From assembly GCA_019100305.1 (NCBI GenBank), contig JAHRHW010000004.1:1-30264 (forward strand): DNA of 30,264 nt, written 5' to 3'. Below are positions 16,981-24,836 of this stretch, piece after piece. Every line of letters starts with the position of its first letter. Within the stretch, counting starts at the first letter, position 1. A program made the position numbers and the translations under genes. Source of the DNA: Candidatus Thiodiazotropha taylori (GTDB lineage Bacteria > Pseudomonadota > Gammaproteobacteria > Chromatiales > Chromatiaceae). Below the pieces are notes generated by a model. It ran no database searches. It was given only the letters and a program-made list of their open reading frames with translations, and was not told where the DNA came from.

Positions 16981-19272
16981 CTATCGCTCAGGTCGGTAAC
17001 CATAGATGGACTCCTCCAGTTCCCGGTCAGCCTGCTGACCCAGTGAACCGAGACCCCGCAACTCAAGTTGCAGCATAAATCGCGACTCCTCTTCTTCATC
17101 TTTATCCTCATTGGCCACATAGCGCTGATAAAAGGTTCTGAGTTTCCAGCAGCAGCGGCCATCATACTCGAAACCCACTATTCTATTCATATTCCTGTCA
17201 TAAAGGTATGAGTGCTTCCATTTTCCGAACACACTGAGTTGCTGGCCAAACGGCCAGAAGACAGAAACATCCAGATCCTCGATCGAATTCCGCTTGAAAT
17301 TGTAATCGACATTGAACAGCTGACGGGCCGCCGTGCGGTAGCGCAGGGTGAAGCGTCCCTTGTCGATATTATCCTCTTCCAGGTGAGGGTTTCTGCGCAG
17401 ACTCAGGCTGGTCTGCCAGGCTGAGCCGAAGCGGGCTGCCAATTCTGCCACAACCGCGGATGAGGGGTCTTCCTCTGTTGAACCGGTCAGCTGTACCTGC
17501 CGGTCTTCGGCATAGTAGATCTGACCGATACTGGCGCGTAATCGTTCCAGTCCGTTATCGGCCTGGAACCAGCGGGTGGTCAGGCCAAAGGCGAGTTGAT
17601 TGGCATCACCGAACCGGTCACTGCCGGTAAAGCGGTTCTCTTTGAACAGATTGGAGAATTTCAGGTCCAGGTCGGCTGTGTCGAAATCCGGAATATCCGA
17701 TTGATCGTCATGCTCGGCATACAGATAGAAGAGCCTCGGTTCCAGTGTCTGATAGGCATTGCGGCCGAACCAGGATGTCTCCCGTTCGAATACCAGCCCG
17801 CTGTCGAGACTGAAGGCCGGTACGAAATAGTCCGGATTGCTTTCCTCTTGCGGGTCGTCCAGATCCAGCTCATAAGCGGCGTAGTTGAGACTCAGGTTGG
17901 GGGTCAGATGACCCCAGCTGCGGCGCATTGGCAGGCTGATGCTGGGGCGTAGAATCAATCGTTCACCGTTGCTCAGAGTGTCGTGCTTGAAGTGGGTGTA
18001 TTCACCACGAAAACCAAGGCTTAAGCCAAAAGGGCTGTCATAGCTACGGTAACTGGTATGCAGTTGTGGCAGTCGGCGATAGGGGCGGTTGCTCTGACTC
18101 AGGGTCTCATCGATGGTCTGAAAACTCTGTACTCTGCCGAGCAACTGCCAATTACCCAGGCGGTAGCGGATTTCGCCTACCCTTTCCAGGTTACGGGTGC
18201 TGGTGATTGCCAGGCCGGTGCCGAAGTCATCCAGATAGTTGCTGTCACTCACCGCATCGGTTTCGATGCGGGTTGTCATGCCCTTGATCGGGCGACTCAC
18301 ATGATAGAAGCGTAAGGCGCGTCGTTCTTCTCCGTGGTCCGGACTCTCAAGCTGGTCGTTGGCTAGCAATTCACCACTGATCTCTGCCCGTTGCCGGCTA
18401 CCCAGATAGCGAAACTCGGCGCCCATCATGACTCCCCGTTTACTCATCCAGCGAGGGGTCAGGGTGGCATCGTAGTTGGGCGCCAGATTGAAATAGTATG
18501 GGGTGGAGAGCTCTGTACCCCGTCGGTTGGAAGAGCCTGCCGATGGGATTAGAAAGCCGGTTTTTCTACGATCATCCACAGGAAAGGTGAAATAGGGCAT
18601 GTAGAGTATCGGTACACTGCCGAGTCTTAGCCTGGCATGTGTGGCGCTGCCCCAACCTTCCTGCATATCGATCTCCAGATCTGCTGCGGCGAGACTCCAG
18701 TCGTTTTTACCGGGGGGGCAGGTAGTGTAAGTAACTCCCTGATAGGTCGATTGCTGCTTGTTGAGCAGTTCGACTCTACTTGCTGCACCCCGGGCATTGG
18801 TGGTAGTCAGTCGGAACTCGACCTGATCAAGCCAACCACGCTGATTGTCCAACTCAAGAAAACCCTGGTCGGCACTGAAGCGAACGCCTGGCTGCTGGAC
18901 GAACAGGTTGCCGAACAGCTCTGCAGCACGACGTGCCTCGAAATAGGTCAATCGGTCAGCTTCCGCATAGCCATCGAGCCGCCATAGTCTTACCGCGCCA
19001 CTCAATTCTGTCTGCGCTGAATTCTGATCGTGGCTGATCTGGTCGGCGGTCAGTTGTATTGGCTGTTGTGGGACGGGTCTTTGCGGTACCGCATCGCTAT
19101 GTTGCGGCAGGTCGACTGAGCAGTCATGCCAGCTTATCCCTTGATCCAGTCTGGAGGGATCAGCGGCGCTGACAACGAAAGGCCAGAGTAGTGACAGGCT
19201 CAACCAGCAGGCCATTCTAAAAGCTTCGCCTGGCCCTCTGTCTGTTTTGCATTTGTATCTGCCGGTGGACAT
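16981..19272 (-). CDS. lptD: LPS-assembly protein LptD
   Basis: About 763 residues (E. coli 784), an outer-membrane beta-barrel that with LptE inserts lipopolysaccharide into the outer leaflet. Seen: a signal sequence (WLSLSLLWPFVVSAAD), an N-terminal OstA jellyroll domain (IQLTADQISHDQNSAQTELSG...), the characteristic VPILYMPYFTFPVDDRRKTGFLIPS segment and a long strand-rich barrel. Cysteines lie near residue 51 (WHDCSVD), in YTTCPPG and as an adjacent pair near the C-terminus (GRCCWKL), the same four positions that form the two disulfides of E. coli LptD. The start is uncertain: ATG at 19272 gives a basic n-region, ATG at 19215 gives a shorter signal, and the frame is open to 19407. It leads the lptD-surA-pdxA operon. 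Confidence 0.95.
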   Translation of the reverse strand: MSTGRYKCKTDRGPGEAFRMACWLSLSLLWPFVVSAADPSRLDQGISWHDCSVDLPQHSDAVPQRPVPQQPIQLTADQISHDQNSAQTELSGAVRLWRLDGYAEADRLTYFEARRAAELFGNLFVQQPGVRFSADQGFLELDNQRGWLDQVEFRLTTTNARGAASRVELLNKQQSTYQGVTYTTCPPGKNDWSLAAADLEIDMQEGWGSATHARLRLGSVPILYMPYFTFPVDDRRKTGFLIPSAGSSNRRGTELSTPYYFNLAPNYDATLTPRWMSKRGVMMGAEFRYLGSRQRAEISGELLANDQLESPDHGEERRALRFYHVSRPIKGMTTRIETDAVSDSNYLDDFGTGLAITSTRNLERVGEIRYRLGNWQLLGRVQSFQTIDETLSQSNRPYRRLPQLHTSYRSYDSPFGLSLGFRGEYTHFKHDTLSNGERLILRPSISLPMRRSWGHLTPNLSLNYAAYELDLDDPQEESNPDYFVPAFSLDSGLVFERETSWFGRNAYQTLEPRLFYLYAEHDDQSDIPDFDTADLDLKFSNLFKENRFTGSDRFGDANQLAFGLTTRWFQADNGLERLRASIGQIYYAEDRQVQLTGSTEEDPSSAVVAELAARFGSAWQTSLSLRRNPHLEEDNIDKGRFTLRYRTAARQLFNVDYNFKRNSIEDLDVSVFWPFGQQLSVFGKWKHSYLYDRNMNRIVGFEYDGRCCWKLRTFYQRYVANEDKDEEEESRFMLQLELRGLGSLGQQADRELEESIYGYRPER

Positions 19273-19601
19273 TATTGAGGAGGTGTCTGCCGAGTGCAGC
19301 TGCTGCCTGGGGAACCTTTGTTGGTGCGGTGTTTCATACTGTTTGACGATTATGGCGTGGCCTGTTGCACTATGCTCTCGATTTGCACTGTGGGGTAAAT
19401 AGGGCAAACCGTTACGACTCGCAAGTGGTATTACACCTGAGCCTGTGGATTCAGGTTAAAGCCTGCCGTTGACTGCAAATCTGATTTTTGTGACAACCGC
19501 GCCGGTCGACAGGTTCGCGATTGATAAATCATCACGCAGGCCGGGATAAATTCGCATAGAATCTGCCGGACATCAAATTCTTCGCACCATGAGGATTGAG
19601 C
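19273..19601. promoter_or_regulatory. Divergent lptD / RND operon intergenic region
   Basis: About 330 bases (fewer if lptD starts further upstream) that must hold both promoters. On the plus strand TAGAAT at 19557-19562 is a good -10 candidate about 40 bases before the adaptor start, but no good -35 sits 17 bases before it. I see no clear sigma-E type lptD promoter. No RNA gene is apparent. Confidence 0.35.
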
Positions 19602-20783
19602 TTGACCACTGTTATCCGCCGTTTTCTGCTGAGCTTGGCGATTCTGATTGGCACCGTATTGATCGTACTGCTACTGATCGCTACCCGGCCGGAGGCCAAT
19701 ATGGAGATCAAAGAGCCTGTGGTTACCCGGGTGGAAGTGACTCGTGTAGTACAGCGTGATGTGCTGCCGGAAGTGACCTATACCGGGCTGCTGCGCCCCC
19801 GTCAGACCGCTTCATTGAGATTTGAGGTCTCCGGCGAATTGCTACAGCGTCATGTGGAGCCTGGGCAGAGGGTCGCGGCGGAGAGTCTGTTACTGCAGCT
19901 GGAGGATGCGGACTATCAGGATGCCTTGACTGAAGCCGCCTCACAGCTGAGTGAGACCCAGGCCACCCTGCAGCGCGATCAGAAGCTACTCGATCTGGCC
20001 AGGGAGAACCGACGTCTGGCTGAGCGGGAGTATGAGCGACTGGAGAAACTTGGTAAGGGTTCCCTGGCCTCAGTTTCAACCCTTGAGAGCTCGCGTCAGC
20101 AGCTGATCAATCTGCAGGCAGAAGAGGCTCGGTTGGCATTCAGCCTGCAAAGTAACAGAGCGCGCATTGAACGACAGCGTGCAGCGCACAGCCGTGCACA
20201 GCGGAATCTTGATCGTACCCGTCTGCTGGCCCCCTTCAGTGGCCGGGTAAACCGGGTGATGGCCGAGGCCGGTGACTATGTGAGTGCCAATACCCTGGTG
20301 TTGGAACTGATCGATAGTCGAAATCTGGAGCTTCGGGTGGCGGTCAATGGTGACGTGGTGGCGGCACTGGAATTGGGACAGCAACTGGCAGTGGAGGTAG
20401 ATGAGCAGCAGGTAAGCGGAAAGCTGATCGCCCTGCAATATGATCCGGACAGTCAGACCCATACCCATCCATTACGCATCCAGGTTGAGAACCGGGGCCT
20501 GATTCCGGGGCAGCTTGGGCAGGTCAAACTGCCATTGAGAGAGAGAAAGGCAGCCTTGGTCGTACCCGCTTCAGCACTGCTGCGTGAAGAGGGTAAGCAC
20601 TATGTGTTTCTGATCAGGGACAATCATCTGGTGCGCCAGGAGATTATCCCCGGATTGCGCTATGGAGACCTGCAGATCGTGCAGCATGGGCTGCAGCCGA
20701 ATCAGCAACTGGTAGCGCGGGACGTGGACGTTTTGAGTGAGGGTAATGAGGTACAGATAGAGGATCTCAGACCGGATGATTGA
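19602..20783 (+). CDS. RND efflux periplasmic adaptor subunit (HlyD/AcrA family)
   Basis: A 393-residue membrane-fusion protein that joins an RND pump to an outer-membrane channel. Seen: an N-terminal membrane anchor (about residues 8-28), a beta-barrel/lipoyl half (YTGLLRPRQTASLRFEVSGEL..HVEPGQRV), a long coiled-coil hairpin (about 100-200), the second lipoyl half (LLAPFSGRVNRVMAEAGDYVSANT) and a C-terminal barrel with VVPASALLREEG. There is no lipobox cysteine. TTG at 19602 is preferred because GAGGA (19591-19595) lies six bases before it; the TTG at 19596 in the same frame is too close. It overlaps the permease gene by eight bases. Substrate unknown. Confidence 0.92.
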   Translation: MTTVIRRFLLSLAILIGTVLIVLLLIATRPEANMEIKEPVVTRVEVTRVVQRDVLPEVTYTGLLRPRQTASLRFEVSGELLQRHVEPGQRVAAESLLLQLEDADYQDALTEAASQLSETQATLQRDQKLLDLARENRRLAEREYERLEKLGKGSLASVSTLESSRQQLINLQAEEARLAFSLQSNRARIERQRAAHSRAQRNLDRTRLLAPFSGRVNRVMAEAGDYVSANTLVLELIDSRNLELRVAVNGDVVAALELGQQLAVEVDEQQVSGKLIALQYDPDSQTHTHPLRIQVENRGLIPGQLGQVKLPLRERKAALVVPASALLREEGKHYVFLIRDNHLVRQEIIPGLRYGDLQIVQHGLQPNQQLVARDVDVLSEGNEVQIEDLRPDD

Positions 20784-23700
20784 TTTCTCCATTCGCAATC
20801 CGTTGATCGTCAATCTGTTGCTGGTCATCATCCTGATGGCCGGGCTGGTCTCCTGGTACGCCATGCCACAGGAGATGTTTCCTGTGGTGGAGCAGGACAA
20901 GGTGAGTATCAAGACCCTCTTCGAGGGGGCATCACCCGAAGAGGTGGAGCGACAGATTACCCTGCCGATCGAACAGGAGCTGGATGGCTTGGCCGATATC
21001 GATGTGATCAGCTCCACCAGCAATGAGAGTTTCTCCAACATTCTGATCGAATTGAAAAGCGGTTCGGATGTGGACAACTTCATGCGCAAAGTGCGTACCG
21101 CACTCGACCAGGTTGATGATCTACCTTCCGAGGCGGAAGAGCCGGAGCTGGCCAGGCTTGAAACCCGCTTTCCGGTCATCTCTGTCAGTCTCTACGGTGA
21201 GATATCCCGGGGTGAACTCTATCAGTTGGCCGAGCAGATCAAGGATGAGTTGATACAGATACCCGGCACCGCTTCGGTCGGGGTGGCCGGTGACCGGGAG
21301 TGGGAGATCTGGGTAGTGGTCGATCCTCAGGTGCTGGCTGCCCGGAGTGTCTCCCTGAATCTGATCTCCAAGGCGCTGCGCAACAATCTGCGGGACCTTC
21401 CTGGCGGTACTCTGAAGTCCAGTGGTGGGGATATCCGCTTGCGTGGTATGGGAGTACCTCCCGATCCGCAACAGATGGCCGCCATTGTTCTACGTCACAA
21501 CGAAATGGGTGGGCAGCTGCGATTGGGCGATCTTGCTCAGGTTCAGCTGCGTCATGAGGAGGCGCAGACCCTGGGGCGCTTCAATGGCAAAGCCTCTGTC
21601 AATCTGACACTCAACAAAACCAGTCAGGCGAGCACCATCGAAGTGGCCAGGCTGGTCAGGGCCTATGTGGCCGAGCGCCAGCAGTCTCTGCCAGTGGGTG
21701 TGAAGCTGGGGTTGTTCAGTGATCTCTCTGTCTACGTCAAGAACCGTCTTGAGACGGTGAAGTCATCCGGTATCGTTGGTTTGGCTCTGGTCTTGCTGGC
21801 ACTCTATCTGATGCTCAACTTTCGTGTGGCGTTCATCACCGCACTGGGTATTCCGGTCTCATTCCTGGTGGCTGTCATCGCTCTCTACATGCTGGGATAC
21901 AGCATCAACATGGTCTCCCTGTTTGCCTTTCTGATTGCGCTGGGATTGATCGTGGATGATGCGATCATCGTCAGCGAGAATGTCTATCGTCATCTGGAGT
22001 CGGGCGAATCGCCCACCTATGCGGCAACCCAGGGAACCCGTGAGGTCTACTGGCCAGTGGTTGCCTCCACCTCAACCACCATTGCCGCATTCATGCCGAT
22101 GTTCGCGATTGGTGGAACCATGGGAGCCTTCATTTCAGTGATCCCGGTGGTGGTCACTTCTTCGCTGATGGGATCACTGCTGGAGGCGTTCGGCGTTCTG
22201 CCTTCCCATGCGAAAGAGTTTTTACGCAGAACAAAAAACCGTAAAAAGGGCCGCATCGATTGGTCGGCACTGAACCGGCGTTATACCCGGTTGCTGCGCA
22301 AGTGTCTCGACTACCGCTACCCGGTTGCCATGTTGAGTGTGGGTGTGTTGGCGATCGCCGTTACTTTCGCCGCCACCAGGGTGCCGTTTCTGCTGTTCGG
22401 TCATGTGGATGTGGGTCAGTTCTTCATCAATATCGAGGCGCCGAGCACATACAGTATCGATGAGGCGTCACGTCTGGCTGACAAGCTGGAAGAGACGTTG
22501 ATGCAGACCATTGGAGACGATGAACTGGAGACCCTGCTGACCAATGTGGGGGTGATGTTCATTGACTTTCATCGGATGCGCATGGGGAGTCGCTACATTC
22601 AGCTGATCGTGGATCTGAAAAAGCAGAAGCCGCAGGGTTTCATCGAGCGTTGGATCTCTCCGGTAGTCAGTCTGAATTTCACTAGGGAAGGGAGCCGGGA
22701 ACGCAGTTCTGCCGAAGTGATTGATGCGGTGCGTCAGGCGCTGCAACAGGTCCCAGGCATACAGCGGATGTCGATACTGCGTGCCCAGGGTGGGCCGGCG
22801 GGTGCGGATCTGGAGGTTGGCGTTCTGGGTGAATCTGTTGCCCAGATCAGTCGCAGTGCAGAATCGATTCGCAGTTTTGTTCAGCGTTTACCGGGCATTT
22901 CGGATGCCCGCCAGGATATGGATCCGGGCAAGCTTGAGTATCGCTATGAACTGAATGAGCGGGGGCGCCGGTTGGGGCTGACACAATCCCAATTGGCGGA
23001 TGCGGTGCGAACCGGTTTTCTCGGGCTCAAGCTCTCCTATGTGAGCTGGCAGGATAAGCGCATTCCGGTACGTCTGATCTATGATGATGAGTTGCGTCAT
23101 GATGCTGGTGCCTTGTCGCGTCTGCCGATTACCCTGGACGATGGGCGCACGGTCTATCTTGGCGATGTGGCTGATATTCAGGAAGCCAGAGGCTTCAATA
23201 CAATCAATCGACGCAATTTGAGTCGATTGGCGACAGTGACCGCTGAAGTGGATGCAAAGATCACCACGCCGAATCAGGTGATCGAGCAGATCAAGAGTGA
23301 GTTCACCACTCTACCTGAAGGGCAGCGCATCATCTTTCTTGGCGAGAAGAAAAAAGCCCAGGAGTCGATGGCGGGGATGAAGCGGGCCGGGATTATTGCC
23401 CTGGCGGTGATCTTTTTTATCCTGGCTGCATTGTTCAAGTCACTGCTTGATCCATTGGTCGTGATGTTCGCCATACCCTTCGGTGCAATCGGTGTTATCT
23501 TCGGGCACTGGTTGTTCGACTTCAATCTGCAGTTTTTATCCTTGATCGGCTTTCTCGCGTTGACCGGTATTGTCGTAAATGATTCGTTGATTCTGATCGA
23601 TTTTGCTAAGCGCCTCAGGCGTGAAGGCTGGGAGAGAAAAGAGGCGATGGTGGAGGCGGGGAGAGTCCGCATCAGGCCCATACTGCTAACCACCGCAACC

Positions 23701-23919
23701 ACCTTCCTGGGTATCTCTCCACTGATCTTTTTTGCCACCGGTCAGACCGCGTTTCTCTCGCCGATGGCGGTCAGTCTGGGATTCGGTCTGGTTTTTGCGA
23801 CCGTGCTGATCCTGCTGGCCCTTCCCTGTTTCTATCTGATCGCAGACGATCTGCGCAACCGGGTTTCAAAACGGCAGCAGAGCGAGACAAGCCAGGACAT
23901 TGTTGTAGAGAATCCTTAA
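20776..23919 (+). CDS. RND efflux transporter permease subunit (AcrB-like)
   Basis: A 1047-residue inner-membrane proton-driven pump. Seen: first transmembrane helix near residues 10-30, two large periplasmic loops, and helix 4 with the proton-relay pair Asp394-Asp395 (LIALGLIVDDAIIVSENVYRHL), equivalent to AcrB Asp407/408. In helix 10, where AcrB has the essential Lys940 (AKNAIL), this protein has Asn935-Asp936 (VVNDSLILIDFAKRL). That variant is common in a large, poorly characterised branch of RND permeases. The gene follows the adaptor with an eight-base overlap. No TolC-like gene or regulator is adjacent, so it probably uses a shared outer-membrane channel. The exported compound cannot be told from sequence. 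Confidence 0.94.
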   Translation: MIDFSIRNPLIVNLLLVIILMAGLVSWYAMPQEMFPVVEQDKVSIKTLFEGASPEEVERQITLPIEQELDGLADIDVISSTSNESFSNILIELKSGSDVDNFMRKVRTALDQVDDLPSEAEEPELARLETRFPVISVSLYGEISRGELYQLAEQIKDELIQIPGTASVGVAGDREWEIWVVVDPQVLAARSVSLNLISKALRNNLRDLPGGTLKSSGGDIRLRGMGVPPDPQQMAAIVLRHNEMGGQLRLGDLAQVQLRHEEAQTLGRFNGKASVNLTLNKTSQASTIEVARLVRAYVAERQQSLPVGVKLGLFSDLSVYVKNRLETVKSSGIVGLALVLLALYLMLNFRVAFITALGIPVSFLVAVIALYMLGYSINMVSLFAFLIALGLIVDDAIIVSENVYRHLESGESPTYAATQGTREVYWPVVASTSTTIAAFMPMFAIGGTMGAFISVIPVVVTSSLMGSLLEAFGVLPSHAKEFLRRTKNRKKGRIDWSALNRRYTRLLRKCLDYRYPVAMLSVGVLAIAVTFAATRVPFLLFGHVDVGQFFINIEAPSTYSIDEASRLADKLEETLMQTIGDDELETLLTNVGVMFIDFHRMRMGSRYIQLIVDLKKQKPQGFIERWISPVVSLNFTREGSRERSSAEVIDAVRQALQQVPGIQRMSILRAQGGPAGADLEVGVLGESVAQISRSAESIRSFVQRLPGISDARQDMDPGKLEYRYELNERGRRLGLTQSQLADAVRTGFLGLKLSYVSWQDKRIPVRLIYDDELRHDAGALSRLPITLDDGRTVYLGDVADIQEARGFNTINRRNLSRLATVTAEVDAKITTPNQVIEQIKSEFTTLPEGQRIIFLGEKKKAQESMAGMKRAGIIALAVIFFILAALFKSLLDPLVVMFAIPFGAIGVIFGHWLFDFNLQFLSLIGFLALTGIVVNDSLILIDFAKRLRREGWERKEAMVEAGRVRIRPILLTTATTFLGISPLIFFATGQTAFLSPMAVSLGFGLVFATVLILLALPCFYLIADDLRNRVSKRQQSETSQDIVVENP

Positions 23920-24053
23920 CCCATAAGATTCTTCGCACGCTACGAGATCTTCGAGGTCTACTGGAACGGCCGAATCAACCGGGGTGAATTGCTGCTCCTG
24001 TGGTTGGTTTCTCAAGTCAGAGTTTATAAGTTCAAGGATAACGTGATTTATCT
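23920..24053. other. Non-coding gap after the RND operon, with a coding-like relic
   Basis: No start codon or ribosome-binding site. One plus frame stays open for about 66 codons from 23929 and includes the protein-like string RYEIFEVYWNGRINRGELLL, then runs into the nonamer repeats. It may be the remnant of a lost gene or chance. No terminator hairpin with T-run is evident after the permease. Confidence 0.25.
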
Positions 24054-24105
24054 ACCACGAAGAGACGAGAAAAAAACACTTCGTGCTCTTCGTGTCCTTC
24101 GTGGT
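24054..24105. repeat. CTTCGTGNN nonamer repeats with inverted partner, upstream copy
   Basis: Three tandem nonamers at 24079-24087, 24088-24096 and 24097-24105 share CTTCGTG and differ in the last two bases. ACCACGAAG at 24054-24062 is the exact reverse complement of the third unit, so the block can fold into a hairpin. Read on the minus strand it gives the low-complexity peptide HHEGHEEHE, a spurious product I recognise from databases. Confidence 0.85.
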
Positions 24106-24200
24106 GCAAATTTCCGGCGGACTGAACCCGGTATTTAATAGGTGGCTCCTGTATTTGGCCTCTCAGCCAGATGATCAGAATTCGAGGAAAATGTGATCTA

Positions 24201-24218
24201 ATCACTAAGGACAACAAG
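24201..24218 (+). promoter_or_regulatory. Inverted nonamer-repeat copy forming the ribosome-binding site of the GxxExxY gene
   Basis: These 18 bases match the reverse complement of 24088-24105 at 14 of 18 positions. They include AAGGA, eight bases before ATG at 24220. The upstream block could pair with it (including UGUCCUU with AAGGACA) and hide the site. Confidence 0.6.
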
Positions 24219-24219
24219 G

Positions 24220-24591
24220 ATGGAATTTGATGAACTCTCGAATCAAGTGATTGGTTGCGCACTTGAGGTCCATCGCGAACTGGGGCCAGGGCTCTTGGAG
24301 TCAACCTATGAGCAATGTTTTGCGCATGAGCTGAGACTCAACAGCATACGGTTTAAGTTGCAGCACCCACAACCAGTCAATTACAAAGGTGTGAGATTGG
24401 ATTGTGGCTACCGGGCCGATATTCTGATAGAGGATGAACTGATCGTTGAACTCAAGAGTGTCGATGCAATCAAGGGTATCCACGAAGCGCAATTGCTAAC
24501 TTACATGAAGTTAACAGGCCCTAGAACGGGGTTGCTCATGAATTTCAATGTCAAAAAGCTAAAGGATGGGATTAAGCGATTTGTTCTATGA
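24220..24591 (+). CDS. GxxExxY protein (PD-(D/E)XK nuclease-like, PDDEXK_3)
   Basis: A 123-residue protein of the GxxExxY family (TIGR04256/PF13366). Seen: the name motif Gly24-x-x-Glu27-x-x-Tyr30 in GPGLLESTYEQ, and a PD-(D/E)XK-like core with Asp67 (YRADILIED) and Glu77-x-Lys79 (IVELKS). The following IHEAQLLTYMKLTG and LLMNFNVKKLKDGIKRFVL are typical of the family. It is short, soluble and a stand-alone gene. The function of the family is not established; a nuclease fold is predicted. It is flanked by copies of a CTTCGTGNN repeat, and an inverted copy forms its ribosome-binding site. This suggests that the gene and repeats travel or act together. It separates lptD/RND from amgK, which are often close neighbours elsewhere. 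Confidence 0.9.
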   Translation: MEFDELSNQVIGCALEVHRELGPGLLESTYEQCFAHELRLNSIRFKLQHPQPVNYKGVRLDCGYRADILIEDELIVELKSVDAIKGIHEAQLLTYMKLTGPRTGLLMNFNVKKLKDGIKRFVL

Positions 24592-24593
24592 AT

Positions 24594-24620
24594 CTTCATG
24601 CGTTTCGTTCCCTTCGTGGT
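24594..24620. repeat. Downstream copy of the CTTCGTGNN triple nonamer
   Basis: Begins two bases after the GxxExxY stop. The three units match the upstream block 24079-24105 at 22 of 27 positions in the same orientation, the last nonamer (24612-24620) exactly. Together the two blocks bracket the gene as direct repeats about 515 bases apart. The 216 bases from 24621 to amgK show nothing else. Confidence 0.75.
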
Positions 24621-24836
24621 TAAACGGAACGGTGATGGGAGTCAGGCCTTGAGCTGGAGCTGTGTGTCGGCGTAGCCTGAATCAACGGCTCCTGGCCTAT
24701 CCGGTGCTCAGTTACAGTTTGCGATTGTTCTGAGACTGAAATCTATCTTGGTTTTGCAGCAACAGGTGACGAGCCGTTGCCGATTCTGTACATTCCTGCA
24801 AATCTTATTTGTCAGGCAACAGCATTTGGAGCCTTC

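Noticed and set aside
19273..19407. Longer LptD N-terminus from 19407
   Set aside because: It would place the signal peptide more than 60 residues inside the protein; the open frame is probably chance.
24079..24105. Tandem nonamers as a CRISPR array
   Set aside because: Units are nine bases with no spacers and no cas genes nearby.
24032..24304. Minus-strand 90-residue frame with HHEGHEEHEVFF
   Set aside because: It is the reverse reading of the nonamer repeats plus the 5' part of the GxxExxY gene, a known type of spurious low-complexity product.
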